NCBI RefSeq assembly: GCF_900107135.1
Contig: NZ_FNOV01000001.1
Coordinates: 124,001-188,000 of the forward strand
Length of the DNA: 64,000 nucleotides
Source of the DNA: Hymenobacter psychrophilus
GTDB lineage: Bacteria; Bacteroidota; Bacteroidia; Cytophagales; Hymenobacteraceae
Reading direction: 5' to 3'
Under the pieces are notes generated by a model. That model had not been told where the DNA came from, did not search any database, and saw only the letters and a program-made list of their open reading frames with translations. The position numbers and the translations under genes were made by a program. Below, piece by piece: positions 48,899 through 57,109 of the stretch (positions are counted from its first letter, which is position 1; the number at the start of each line of letters is the position of its first letter).

Positions 48899-49633
48899 AT
48901 GCTCGCGCACCATCCATTTGCCGTTGCCGCCCAGATCAGCCGCACTACCGTGCTGACGTATGCCGTGCCTGTGGCCGAGTTGCGGGCGCTGGTGCCGGCG
49001 TGCCTCCAGCTCGATACGCTGGATGATACGTGGGGCTTTGTGGCCGTGGCGCTGGTACAAACGCGGCAGCTGCGACCCAAGGGTATGCCGGCGTTTCTGG
49101 GGCAGGACTTTTTCCTGATTGGCTACCGTGTATTCGTGCGCTACACCACGGCGGCCGGCAAACGGCTGCGCGGGCTCTATATCCTGCGTTCCGAAACTGA
49201 TAAGCGCCGGATGCAGTGGTTGGGTAACCTGTTCACCGGCTACCACTACCGCACCATCGACATCGTGTACCAGGCTACCGCCAACGGCCTGCGGTTTGCT
49301 TCCGAAAAAGCCCGGCTGCGTGTTCAGGTAGAGCTGCCGGCCGGGGGCGAGGCCGAATTGCCGGTCGGTTCGCCGTTTGAAAGCTGGGCCAAGGCGCGGC
49401 GGTTTGCCGGGCCGCTGCCCTTCACGTTTTCGGTTGATGAGGCCGGCCAGCAGATGATCATTGTGGAGGGCGTGCGCGAAGACTGGCACCCGCAGTCGGT
49501 GCGGGTGCTGGAGGCGCAGGTGGGCCTGCTCGACGAGCTGGGCCTGCCGGGCACGCAACTGGCCAGCGCCTTTACCATGACCAACATTCCGTACAGCTGG
49601 AAAAAGGGCCGCGCCGAGCCCTTGCCCGCATGA
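48899..49633 (+). CDS. DUF2071-like protein
   Basis: A 244-residue protein that fits the DUF2071 (YqjF-like, acetoacetate-decarboxylase-like) pattern: LRALVPACLQLDTLDDTWGF at 28-47, the segment VFVRYTTAAGKRLRGLYILR (83-102), RTIDIVYQATANGLRFASEK and RRFAGPLPFTFSV. No membrane segment. First gene of a three-gene operon; its stop overlaps the methyltransferase start by four bases (ATGA). Family function unknown, possibly a small-molecule binder. Confidence 0.7.
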   Translation: MLAHHPFAVAAQISRTTVLTYAVPVAELRALVPACLQLDTLDDTWGFVAVALVQTRQLRPKGMPAFLGQDFFLIGYRVFVRYTTAAGKRLRGLYILRSETDKRRMQWLGNLFTGYHYRTIDIVYQATANGLRFASEKARLRVQVELPAGGEAELPVGSPFESWAKARRFAGPLPFTFSVDEAGQQMIIVEGVREDWHPQSVRVLEAQVGLLDELGLPGTQLASAFTMTNIPYSWKKGRAEPLPA

Positions 49634-50439
49634 GCACCGCGGCCACCAGTCCCGAAAACAAGCGCGGGCCGCTGCTGGGCGTGGGCAACATCGTGCGTTT
49701 TAATTGGCCCTTTTATGCCCTGGCGGCCAGCGGGGCACTGCTGCTGGGTGCTGCCGCGGTGTGGGGCCCGCCCGCCACCCGGCCCTACGCCGGGCTGGCG
49801 CTGCTGGCTGTGCTGCTGCCCGCCACGCTTTCGCTGCTGGCCTCCTGGTACGTGTACGATTGTTCGGCGCTTTACCGCTTTTCCTGGCTGCCGGCCCCGG
49901 CCACGCCCTTGCACCGCATCCTCAACATTCATGCGGGCTTCGACGAAACCAGCGCCCTGCTGTGGGTCCGGTTTCCAACGGCCGAGCTACGGATATTCGA
50001 CTTCTACGACCCGCAGCTGCATACCGAGGCTTCCATCCGGCGGGCGCGGGCGGCCGTGGCCCCTTACCCCGGCACCGTGGCAGTGCAGCCCCTGGCTTTA
50101 CCGCTGCCCCACGCGGCTATCGACCAGGTGTTTGCGCTGCTGGCGGCCCACGAAATCCGCGACCCGGCGCAGCGGGTGGCATTTCTGGCGGAGCTGAAGC
50201 GGGTGCTGGTACCCGGGGGCCGGGCCGTGGTGGTGGAACATCTGCGCGACCCGGCGAATTTTCTGGCTTATACCATCGGATTCCTGCATTTTTACTCCCG
50301 CGCCACCTGGCTCGAAGCTTTCCAGGCGGCCGGGCTACGGCTCGAGCAGGAAATCAAGATCACGCCGTTCGTATCAGCCTTTATTCTGGCCGACAATTCT
50401 AGAGATAATGGAGCTGATGCCGCTGGAAACGCACCTTAA
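49630..50439 (+). CDS. Membrane-anchored SAM methyltransferase-like protein
   Basis: A 269-residue protein with two N-terminal TM helices (about 27-45 and 55-73) and a class I methyltransferase-like domain (about 90-255). The segment HAAIDQVFALLAAHEIRDPA (about 157-176) and LKRVLVPGGRAVVVEHLRDP (about 188-207) match motifs III/IV and the post-motif of such enzymes; the first glycine-rich motif is weak (RILNIHAGFDETSALLW), so activity is uncertain. Overlaps the DUF2071 gene (ATGA) and the membrane gene that follows by 32 bases. Confidence 0.68.
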   Translation: MSTAATSPENKRGPLLGVGNIVRFNWPFYALAASGALLLGAAAVWGPPATRPYAGLALLAVLLPATLSLLASWYVYDCSALYRFSWLPAPATPLHRILNIHAGFDETSALLWVRFPTAELRIFDFYDPQLHTEASIRRARAAVAPYPGTVAVQPLALPLPHAAIDQVFALLAAHEIRDPAQRVAFLAELKRVLVPGGRAVVVEHLRDPANFLAYTIGFLHFYSRATWLEAFQAAGLRLEQEIKITPFVSAFILADNSRDNGADAAGNAP

Positions 50440-50830
50440 ACTGATCGGGGCCCTGCTAACACCCCTGGCCCTGCTGCACGCTGGTTTTCCGCGTTACTTC
50501 AACTGGGCCACCGAGTTCCGGGCCATCAGCCTCATCAACCGGCAGATGATGTACGTGCATACCCTGTTTATTGCCCTGCTGGTACTGCTGATGGGCCTGC
50601 TGTGCCTGGGCTACGCGCCGGAGCTGGTGCATTCGCGCCTGGGCCAGGTAGTGTGCCTGGGGCTGGGCCTGTTCTGGCTGGCGCGGCTGGTGGTGCAGTT
50701 CGTGGGCTACTCGGCCGAACTGTGGCGGGGCAAGCGCTTCGAAACCACCGTGCACGTGCTGTTCGTGCTGTTCTGGGCCTACCTGAGCGTGGTGTTCCTG
50801 GCCGTGTACTGGCTGGGCGACAGTAGCTGA
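50408..50830 (+). CDS. Four-TM membrane protein, unknown (140 aa)
   Basis: A 140-residue integral membrane protein with TM helices at about 8-25, 46-66, 77-97 and 113-134. The loop AGFPRYFNWATEFRAISLIN between TM1 and TM2 is the longest soluble part. The start at 50408 overlaps the methyltransferase gene by 32 bases; an ATG at 50417 would reduce the overlap. Last gene of the DUF2071 operon; function unknown. Confidence 0.68.
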   Translation: MELMPLETHLKLIGALLTPLALLHAGFPRYFNWATEFRAISLINRQMMYVHTLFIALLVLLMGLLCLGYAPELVHSRLGQVVCLGLGLFWLARLVVQFVGYSAELWRGKRFETTVHVLFVLFWAYLSVVFLAVYWLGDSS

Positions 50831-50842
50831 TGTAGCCTGCGC

Positions 50843-51058
50843 CTACTTCAGTACCTCGCGCCCGAAGCCGCCGCGCTCAATAACCTGTTCTATAAAAAGC
50901 GCCTTGCCCGGCACCCGCAGCAGCGCCTGATGCAGCTCCTCGGGTACGCCGGTGTAGCACACCAGCCCGCCGTGGCGGTACTCGATTTCCAGCGTTTGCG
51001 TGGCCGGGTCGTAGCCCACGGCTTTCAGGGAAGTAGAACGAATGGGGCGACGTTGCAT
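50843..51058 (-). CDS. KTSC-domain protein
   Basis: A 71-residue KTSC-domain protein: SLKAVGYDPATQTLEIEYRH, GGLVCYTGVPEELHQALLRV and GKALFIEQVIER. The family is a small all-beta domain found alone or next to other domains; function unclear, with RNA or nucleotide association proposed. Start at ATG 51058; an upstream TTG would add two residues. It converges with the membrane gene ending at 50830. Confidence 0.85.
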   Translation of the reverse strand: MQRRPIRSTSLKAVGYDPATQTLEIEYRHGGLVCYTGVPEELHQALLRVPGKALFIEQVIERGGFGREVLK

Positions 51059-51131
51059 ATCCAAGGAAGATTTTACACAGTGAAGAGAGTACGAACTAAG
51101 TTGACAAACTGCTTTTTCCCCTTCTATATCT

Positions 51132-51707
51132 ATGCACAGTTATATAAACTCAGGAGGCTTCGTCTTGCTTTTGCTATTCGTTGGTTGCCAGACAGATGAT
51201 ACGTTACCGCAAAAAGAGCAGCGGTTAGTTTACGATTATCGGATTGATGTGGAGGAAACTGCCATGTCGATGCCACAAAGAATACTAAGCGTTCAAACCG
51301 GCAGGTCTATCTCGGCATTCTATAGCTATAGAGCATCAGCTTACCTTTTCATCTATTCGAAAATTTATCCGGTAGGACCACAACAAGCAGACTCATTTCG
51401 AAGCATACGTCGCGTACCTCAAGACACGCTAACAATCGTTTTAACTCGTCCTCAAACGGATACCATTTATAGCTTGGCCCAACGGATATTCGCGCTTCCA
51501 CAGCAAGCAGTATTACGTGATAGTCTGCATCCGCCGGTCTTTTCCCAACTACACGACACAGACCCGTATCTTAGCATTAAGCTACGCCTCAATCCCTATC
51601 GTGGGCCTGCTTACGAATGTACAGGCTACAGAGAAGAAAATGGCGCTAGCTACAATCTGCATGATTATCTATTGACGCTGCAGCGGAGACACCTAAAATT
51701 GCATTAA
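51132..51707 (+). CDS. AT-richer lipoprotein (191 aa)
   Basis: A 191-residue protein with lipobox FVGC (Cys19) after a hydrophobic stretch (INSGGFVLLLLFVGC). The mature part (KEQRLVYDYRIDVEETAMSM, TLTIVLTRPQTDTIYSLAQR, LSIKLRLNPYRGPAYECTGY) is strand-rich. Its base composition is clearly more AT-rich than neighbours, which suggests recent transfer. No family recognised. It stands alone between the KTSC gene and ruvC. Confidence 0.68.
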   Translation: MHSYINSGGFVLLLLFVGCQTDDTLPQKEQRLVYDYRIDVEETAMSMPQRILSVQTGRSISAFYSYRASAYLFIYSKIYPVGPQQADSFRSIRRVPQDTLTIVLTRPQTDTIYSLAQRIFALPQQAVLRDSLHPPVFSQLHDTDPYLSIKLRLNPYRGPAYECTGYREENGASYNLHDYLLTLQRRHLKLH

Positions 51708-51743
51708 AGCCGCTATTCTGTTCATAGGTACTCTGAAATATGC

Positions 51744-52382
51744 CTACGCCGCCGGCTTCTTGCGGGCTGCCGCTACCTTCTTGCCAGCCACCGGGGCGGC
51801 CAGCTTGGCGGGGTTGTCGGCCAGGAACTTGCCCCAGCTTTTGCCACCAGCTTTCACGTTGTTGCCCTTTTGGTAGTGGTGGCAGAGGGCCACGCCCAGC
51901 GCATCGGTGGCGTCGAGGAATTTGCTGGCTTCGGCGATGGGGGGCAGCGTGAGGGTCTGGCGTAGCATGTGGGCCACTTGCTCCTTGGTGGCGCTGCCCG
52001 AGCCGGTTACGGCCTGCTTTACCTTGGTGGGCGCATACTCCACGTACGGAATCTGGCGGGAGAGACAGGCGGCAATGGCCATGCCCTGGGCCCGGCCCAG
52101 CTTGAGCATACTCTGCACATTCACGCCAAAAAACGGCGCCTCAATGGCCAGCTCATCGGGCAGGTACTCGTCAATCAGCTCCAGCATCCGCTCGAAAATG
52201 CGCTTGAGCTTGAGGGCGTGGTTGGTGCCCAGCTTCTGCATGTCAATCACGTCGTAGCAGAGCACTGTCACCTTCTGGCCCCGCACCTCAATCACGGCGT
52301 AGCCCATGATGGACGTGCCGGGGTCGACGCCCATAATCACCTTGGGCAGCAGTTCAGAAGAAGAAGCGAGGGGAAGAATCAT
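51744..52382 (-). CDS. ruvC: Crossover junction endodeoxyribonuclease RuvC
   Basis: Resolves Holliday junctions with RuvAB. The 212-residue protein has the acidic site: Asp in MGVDPGTSIMGYAVIE (about 17-32), Glu in LAIEAPFFGVNVQSMLKLG (about 78-96), and the Asp pair in DATDALGVALCHHY (about 157-170), plus KQAVTGSGSATKEQV. The Lys/Ala-rich C-terminal tail after residue 185 (AGKKVAAARKKPAA) goes beyond the usual end of RuvC. Start at ATG 52382; a TTG upstream is less likely. It diverges from the flippase-like gene. Confidence 0.94.
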   Translation of the reverse strand: MILPLASSSELLPKVIMGVDPGTSIMGYAVIEVRGQKVTVLCYDVIDMQKLGTNHALKLKRIFERMLELIDEYLPDELAIEAPFFGVNVQSMLKLGRAQGMAIAACLSRQIPYVEYAPTKVKQAVTGSGSATKEQVAHMLRQTLTLPPIAEASKFLDATDALGVALCHHYQKGNNVKAGGKSWGKFLADNPAKLAAPVAGKKVAAARKKPAA

Positions 52383-52615
52383 GGTTTTGTTAAGCTGCAA
52401 GCCTCAAGCTATAGGCTGCAAGCTTTAAATTTGGTAGCCTTTTCGGGGTATTGGGACTGAGCAAAGGGAATAAAGTCGATGCTCTGAAGAAGCTACACCA
52501 GGCTTACAGCTTGAAGCTTGCGGCTCTGATAAGCTAACTTGCCGAAATTACGCAACCTGCCGTCATTTTGCCCGCCTCGCCGTCCCAAAGCTACGCCCAA
52601 AGCCCCGAACCCCGC

Positions 52616-53677
52616 ATGCCAACCCGCCCTGCTCCGGCACGGGGCGGCGGCTGGGTGGTGGCGGCTAAGCTGGGCATTACGCTGCTTACGTTGGGTTTGC
52701 TCTGGCACTCGCTGGTCGATAATGAGGCCACGGCCGCCGCGTGGCGGGGGCTGCTGGCGCGCAGTCTGGGCGGGCAGGGGCGTGGCCCGGTGTTGCTGGC
52801 GTTGCTGCTGGTGCCGCTCAACTGGGGCCTCGAAAGCTGGAAATGGTGGCGGCTGGCCCGGCACCTGGAGCCCGTCTCGTTCCGGCGCAGCTTCCGGGCG
52901 GTGCTGGTGGGCCTCACGCTGGGCTTCGTCACACCCAACCGCATGGGCGACTACGCCGGCCGCATCATGGAGCTGAAAAGCCGCCGGCTCGATGCGTTGG
53001 GAGCTGTGTTTCTGGGGCGCTACTGCCAGCTGGTGGCCACGGTGGCGGCCGGTACGCTGGGCTTGCTCTACTTTGGGCTGCGCTTCTACCTGAACGGCTA
53101 CCCGGCCGCGCAAATCGGGCTGGTGGTGCTCACGCTGGCAATCAATCTGGCGGTGCTGCTGCCACTCTACCACTCCGAGCTGCTGGTGGCGGCCGTGCGG
53201 GCCATTAAGCCGTTGCGGCGCTTCAGCCGCTATCTGGCCGTAATGCCCACCTACCCGGCCCGGCTACTGACCGATGTGCTGCTGATTTCGGGGCTGCGCT
53301 ACTTGGTATTTGGGGCACAGTTTGGGCTGCTGCTGCTGGCCTACGGGGTGCAGACGGCCGTGGGCCCGGCGGCGGCGGCCGTGGCGGGCACCTTCCTGCT
53401 CAAGTCGCTGGTGCCCTCGCTCAATGCGCTGGCCGATGTGGGCGTGCGCGAACTGTCGGCCACCCATTTGTTCGGGCTGCTGGGCCAGCCGCCGCTGCCG
53501 GTGCTCAGCGCCAGCCTGAGCTTATGGGTACTCAATATTGCCGTGCCCAGCGCTGTGGGGCTGATATTCGTGCTGCGCCTGAAAGTGCTGCGCAAGCGCC
53601 AGGCCACCACGACTAGTGAGGCGGCTCCAGTTTCGGCAGCAGCGCCTGCCACTGCCGAAACTACCCCCACCGCATGA
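52616..53677 (+). CDS. Flippase-like (lysylphosphatidylglycerol synthase TM-type) membrane protein
   Basis: A 353-residue membrane protein of the AglD/MprF-N flippase-like family, with about eight TM helices between residues 14 and 325. Family pieces: LLVPLNWGLESWKWWRLAR (about 68-86), VGLTLGFVTPNRMGDYAGRI (about 103-122), KSLVPSLNALADVGVRELSA (about 264-283) which is the usual loop. Start at ATG 52616. It overlaps the GT2 gene that follows (ATGA), so these two form an operon for a glycolipid or polysaccharide precursor step. Confidence 0.85.
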   Translation: MPTRPAPARGGGWVVAAKLGITLLTLGLLWHSLVDNEATAAAWRGLLARSLGGQGRGPVLLALLLVPLNWGLESWKWWRLARHLEPVSFRRSFRAVLVGLTLGFVTPNRMGDYAGRIMELKSRRLDALGAVFLGRYCQLVATVAAGTLGLLYFGLRFYLNGYPAAQIGLVVLTLAINLAVLLPLYHSELLVAAVRAIKPLRRFSRYLAVMPTYPARLLTDVLLISGLRYLVFGAQFGLLLLAYGVQTAVGPAAAAVAGTFLLKSLVPSLNALADVGVRELSATHLFGLLGQPPLPVLSASLSLWVLNIAVPSAVGLIFVLRLKVLRKRQATTTSEAAPVSAAAPATAETTPTA

Positions 53678-54855
53678 GCAGCGCCTGGAGCCTGTTGCTG
53701 CTGGCGTTTCCGGCGCTATACGCGGAGCAGCTGCTGCGTCTGCGCCGCGCCTGGCAGCAGCTGCCGCAACCCGAGTTGCCGCCGCTGCCCGCCGCCGCCG
53801 ATTCGGTTGCCGCGCCCGCGCCCGCTGCCGTGCCGCGTTTCTCGGTGCTCGTGGCCGCCCGCAACGAGGCCGCCAACCTGCCGCAGTTACTCGCCGATCT
53901 GGCCCGCCAGCGCCTGCCGGCCCACGAGTTCGAGGTCATCATTGCCGACGACCACTCGACCGACGACACGGCTGCGCTGCTGGCAGCCGCCGCCACAACG
54001 GCCGCTTTTCGACTGCAAATGGTGCGGCTGGCCGAAGTGCCGGGGGCGGGAGTCGGCAAGAAAGCGGCGCTACAGGCAGCCCTGCAGCACGCCCGCGCCC
54101 CCTGGATAGTGTGCACCGATGCCGACTGCCGCGTGGGCCCCGACTGGCTGCGGACCTACGCCGCGCTGCTCGATGGGGCCGGGCCAGCGGTGAACTTCGT
54201 GAGTGGTCCGGTGCTGCTGACGGGGCCGGATACCCTGCTGCAGCGCCTGTCGGGGCTGGAGTTTGCGGGGCTGGTGGGCACGGGAGGGGCCGGCATTGCG
54301 GCCGGCACGCCCACCATGTGCAACGGGGCCAACCTGGCCTACCGCCGCCGCGCCTTTGCGGCCGTGGCCGGCTACGCGGGCAACGCCCACCTGCCCAGCG
54401 GCGACGACGAATTCCTGCTCCATAAGCTGCACGCGGCGTTTCCGGGCAGCATTCGGTTTCTGAAACACCCGGCCGCGCTGGTGCGCACGGCCGGGCCGCC
54501 CACGCTCTCGGCGCTGTTGCGGCAGCGGGTGCGCTGGGCCAGCAAGTGGCGGCACTACCGGCACCTGCCCTCGCAGCGGCTGGCAGTGCTGGTGCTGCTG
54601 GCCAATTTGGCCCCAATGGCCGGGCTGGTGGCCTCGGTCTGGCAGCCCGCGCTGCTGCCCGGGGCCGTAGCCGGCCTGGGCCTCAAGCTGGCCGCCGACT
54701 GCTGGTTTCTGGCCCCGGTACTGGGCTTCCTGGGCCGCCGCCGCTGGCTGGCCTACGCGCCGCTGCTGCAGCTGGCCTACGCACCCTACGCGTTGCTGGT
54801 GGGCCTGGCGGGCCTGCGCGGCGGCTACGAGTGGAAGGGTAGGAGGGCCGGGTAG
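53674..54855 (+). CDS. Membrane-bound family 2 glycosyltransferase
   Basis: A 393-residue GT-A type glycosyltransferase. A signal-anchor (4-16) precedes the catalytic domain: FSVLVAARNEAANLPQLLAD (50-69), VIIADDHSTDDTAAL (86-100), TDADCRVGPDWL as DxD (about 148-160), SGDDEFLLHKL (acceptor region), and QRVRWASKWRH (Q/RxxRW). Two to three TM helices end the protein (about 300-385). It probably adds a sugar to a lipid carrier. The substrate is unknown. Coupled to the flippase-like gene by a four-base overlap. Confidence 0.9.
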   Translation: MSSAWSLLLLAFPALYAEQLLRLRRAWQQLPQPELPPLPAAADSVAAPAPAAVPRFSVLVAARNEAANLPQLLADLARQRLPAHEFEVIIADDHSTDDTAALLAAAATTAAFRLQMVRLAEVPGAGVGKKAALQAALQHARAPWIVCTDADCRVGPDWLRTYAALLDGAGPAVNFVSGPVLLTGPDTLLQRLSGLEFAGLVGTGGAGIAAGTPTMCNGANLAYRRRAFAAVAGYAGNAHLPSGDDEFLLHKLHAAFPGSIRFLKHPAALVRTAGPPTLSALLRQRVRWASKWRHYRHLPSQRLAVLVLLANLAPMAGLVASVWQPALLPGAVAGLGLKLAADCWFLAPVLGFLGRRRWLAYAPLLQLAYAPYALLVGLAGLRGGYEWKGRRAG

Positions 54856-54954
54856 AAGCGGGGCGCTATCTGAAGGTCATCAAACCCTAAAAGATGCTTG
54901 CTATTGCGGCGTTTGACGACGTACTTTCTGCGGTGTTCCAACCTCTCTGTCAAG

Positions 54955-55479
54955 ATGAATAAGAACCTGCCGGAAATCATGATGCCGGCCAGCCTGGCGG
55001 TGGTGGCTTTGTTGATTTGCGGGCTGCTATTGACCGCTACTGGGGTGCTGGACGAATATCTTCCTACTTCTGCTAGCCAAATAGAACAGCCAGGGGGCTG
55101 TGCAGTAGTTGATATGCCTTCCTCGCTCAATCGGGTTGCGTTTGACACCTTACATCTGCCAGTTGGTAAGCGAAGGGCGATTCTGGCTGGTGAGTTCCTG
55201 TTCAAAGGCAACTGTGCCCAGTGCCACGGCATTGTTGATGTGGTAGTCGGCCCCGCGCTGGCCGGGGTGCGCAAGCGGCGGCCGGAAAAGTGGCTGCACG
55301 CCTGGGTGAAGAACTCGAGCAAGCTGATAGCCAGCGGCGACGAGTATGCCGTAAAAGTCTACGAGCAGTACCAGAAGCAGCAGATGCCGAGCTTTCAACT
55401 TTCCAACGAGGAAATCAGCCAGATTTTCGACTACCTGCAAGCTGTGGAAAAACAAGGTGCTATGGTAGCGGCCAATTGA
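54955..55479 (+). CDS. Membrane-anchored mono-haem cytochrome c
   Basis: A 174-residue c-type cytochrome with one N-terminal TM anchor (about 10-33, MPASLAVVALLICGLLLTAT), then a haem site CAQCH (about 85-89) after FLFKGNCAQCHG, and PEKWLHAWVKNSSKLIASG and MPSFQLSNEEISQIFDYL; the Met of QQMPSF is the sixth ligand. It is exported to the periplasm and stays on the inner membrane. It is a single gene 99 bases after the GT2 gene. Its electron partner is not in the window. Confidence 0.9.
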   Translation: MNKNLPEIMMPASLAVVALLICGLLLTATGVLDEYLPTSASQIEQPGGCAVVDMPSSLNRVAFDTLHLPVGKRRAILAGEFLFKGNCAQCHGIVDVVVGPALAGVRKRRPEKWLHAWVKNSSKLIASGDEYAVKVYEQYQKQQMPSFQLSNEEISQIFDYLQAVEKQGAMVAAN

Positions 55480-55576
55480 ACAGTTCTGCGAACCTCCGCG
55501 CATCCCTCTGCGTGTCGCTGCCAAAAACCCCGGCCGAACATCTACCTTTGCCTGCTCACAATCTGCCCTTCCTGCC

Positions 55577-55834
55577 GTGACCGACGCCGAATTTGATGTT
55601 CTCGACGAGTTGTACTTCGTCACGCCCTTCGCCGAGCTGCTGAAAAAAACCGGCCTGCCGCGCCCCGAGCTCGTGGACACCCTGCGCCGGCTGATGGACG
55701 TGGGCTACGTGCGCAGCTTCTGGCCCGACCCCGACACCGAGCTGGCCTACGAGGAAAGCTCGTTTGGGGCCTTGGTGGGCGACTGCCAGTTTCTGGCTTC
55801 CAAAGAGGGCCTGCTGCAACACAACACCCGCTGA
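55577..55834 (+). CDS. Small winged-helix-like hypothetical protein
   Basis: An 85-residue protein that starts with GTG and overlaps the permease gene by one base. The segment ELYFVTPFAELLKKTGLPRP, ELVDTLRRLMDVGYVRSFWP reads as a helix-turn-helix followed by a wing. It may be a small regulator or scaffold of the permease gene it is coupled to. No family recognised. Confidence 0.65.
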   Translation: MTDAEFDVLDELYFVTPFAELLKKTGLPRPELVDTLRRLMDVGYVRSFWPDPDTELAYEESSFGALVGDCQFLASKEGLLQHNTR

Positions 55835-57012
55835 TGCCTGCCGTTGCCGCTGCTGCTCCGGTTGCCGCGCCGGCCGTGGCCCGCTCGCCGGGCTACTACG
55901 TCCGCCAGCGCCTGCTGCGCAATCTGCCGGCCATGCTTGGGCTGGGCTTCATTGTGCTCTGTACGCTGGTGGCCGTGTTGGGCTACTGGGTGCTGCCCGA
56001 CAACTCGCCCTCGGCCAACAACGGCCTAGTACAGCTGCAAAAAGAAGCCCCCGGTTTCCCGGCCACCATCCTGCGCCTGCCCCGGCCCGCTGCGGTGCGC
56101 GACGCGGCCGACAACCTGCTACGCACCTGGTGGCAGGGCCGGACGCCACGCTTCCGCGAGGTGGCCATTGGCGGCTACCAGATTGTGGGCGACTCGCTCA
56201 TCACCCAGCCCTACCAGAACCACTCGGCCCTGGCCGACCAGCGCCAGGCCTACGCCCTGAGTGCTGTGGCCGGCCGCAGCGGTTCGGCCGCCGAGCTGGC
56301 CCCGTTGGCCCGCCGCAATATCATCGAAAGAATGTACTGGCTGGGCACCGACAAGGCCGGCCGCGACGAGCTGAGCCGGCTGCTGCTGGGCACCCGCATC
56401 AGCCTGGGAATTGGGCTGGTGGCGGTGCTGATTTCGGTGCTGCTGGGCATGCTGGTGGGCGCCGTGGCCGGCTACGTGGGCGGCTGGCTCGACTCGCTGC
56501 TGCTGGGCCTGATGACGGTGGTGTGGAGCATTCCGGGAATTATGCTGGTGATTGCCATTTCGCTGGCCCTCGACAGCAAGGGCGTCTGGACCTCGTTTGT
56601 GGCCGTGGGCCTGACGATGTGGGTGGATGTGGCCCGCGTGGTGCGCGGGCAGATGCTGAGTTTGCGCTCGGCTACTTTCGTGGAGGCCGGCCGGGTGCTG
56701 GGCCTGCCCCAGCGCCGCCTGATTGCCCACCACTTGCTGCCCAACATGACCGGCCCGCTGATTGTGCTGGCCACAAGTAATTTTGCAGCGGCCATTCTGC
56801 TCGAAGCTGGCCTGAGTTTCTTAGGTTTGGGCGTGCAGCCGCCAGCCCCGTCGTGGGGCCTGATGGTAAACGAGGGGTTCCAGCTGCTGGGCACCCGTGC
56901 CGGCCTGTGGCTCACGCTGCTGCCCGGCCTGGCCATTAGCCTGCTGGTGCTCAGCTTCAACCTGCTCGGCAACGGCCTGCGCGACGCTTACGACCCCAAA
57001 ACGCCACTTTAA
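55834..57012 (+). CDS. Oligopeptide-type ABC transporter permease (DppC/OppC-like)
   Basis: A 392-residue inner-membrane subunit of a dipeptide/oligopeptide/nickel-type ABC importer. Features: N-terminal TM (30-52), an insertion of about 130 residues before the core, YWLGTDKAGRDELSRLLLGT (about 168-187), the EAA loop FVEAGRVLGLPQRRLIAHHL (about 284-303) and EAGLSFLGLGVQPPAPSWG. The insertion (QKEAPGFPATILRLPRPAAV, RTPRFREVAIGGYQIVGDSL) is seen in Bacteroidota DppC-like proteins. The other subunits are not in the window. Coupled to the small gene before it. Confidence 0.9.
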   Translation: MPAVAAAAPVAAPAVARSPGYYVRQRLLRNLPAMLGLGFIVLCTLVAVLGYWVLPDNSPSANNGLVQLQKEAPGFPATILRLPRPAAVRDAADNLLRTWWQGRTPRFREVAIGGYQIVGDSLITQPYQNHSALADQRQAYALSAVAGRSGSAAELAPLARRNIIERMYWLGTDKAGRDELSRLLLGTRISLGIGLVAVLISVLLGMLVGAVAGYVGGWLDSLLLGLMTVVWSIPGIMLVIAISLALDSKGVWTSFVAVGLTMWVDVARVVRGQMLSLRSATFVEAGRVLGLPQRRLIAHHLLPNMTGPLIVLATSNFAAAILLEAGLSFLGLGVQPPAPSWGLMVNEGFQLLGTRAGLWLTLLPGLAISLLVLSFNLLGNGLRDAYDPKTPL

Positions 57013-57021
57013 TCAATGAGT

Positions 57022-57104
57022 GAATGAGTGACTCGGTGAATGAGTGTTGTCATTACGACGTTCGATTATCTCACCGAGTCACTCATTCACCGAGTCACTC
57101 ATTC
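57022..57104. repeat. Hairpin with internal direct repeat
   Basis: 25-bp perfect arms (57022-57046 and 57080-57104), each holding GAATGAGTGACTCGGTGAAT. It sits between the permease and the phosphatase gene and reaches to within six bases of the latter's ATG, so it would hide the ribosome landing site if read through. Confidence 0.85.
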
Positions 57105-57109
57105 GCCCT

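Noticed and set aside
52383..52560. AAGCTTGCAGCC-like inverted repeats between ruvC and the flippase-like gene.
   Set aside because: Short, imperfect and partly low complexity; not strong enough to list as an element.
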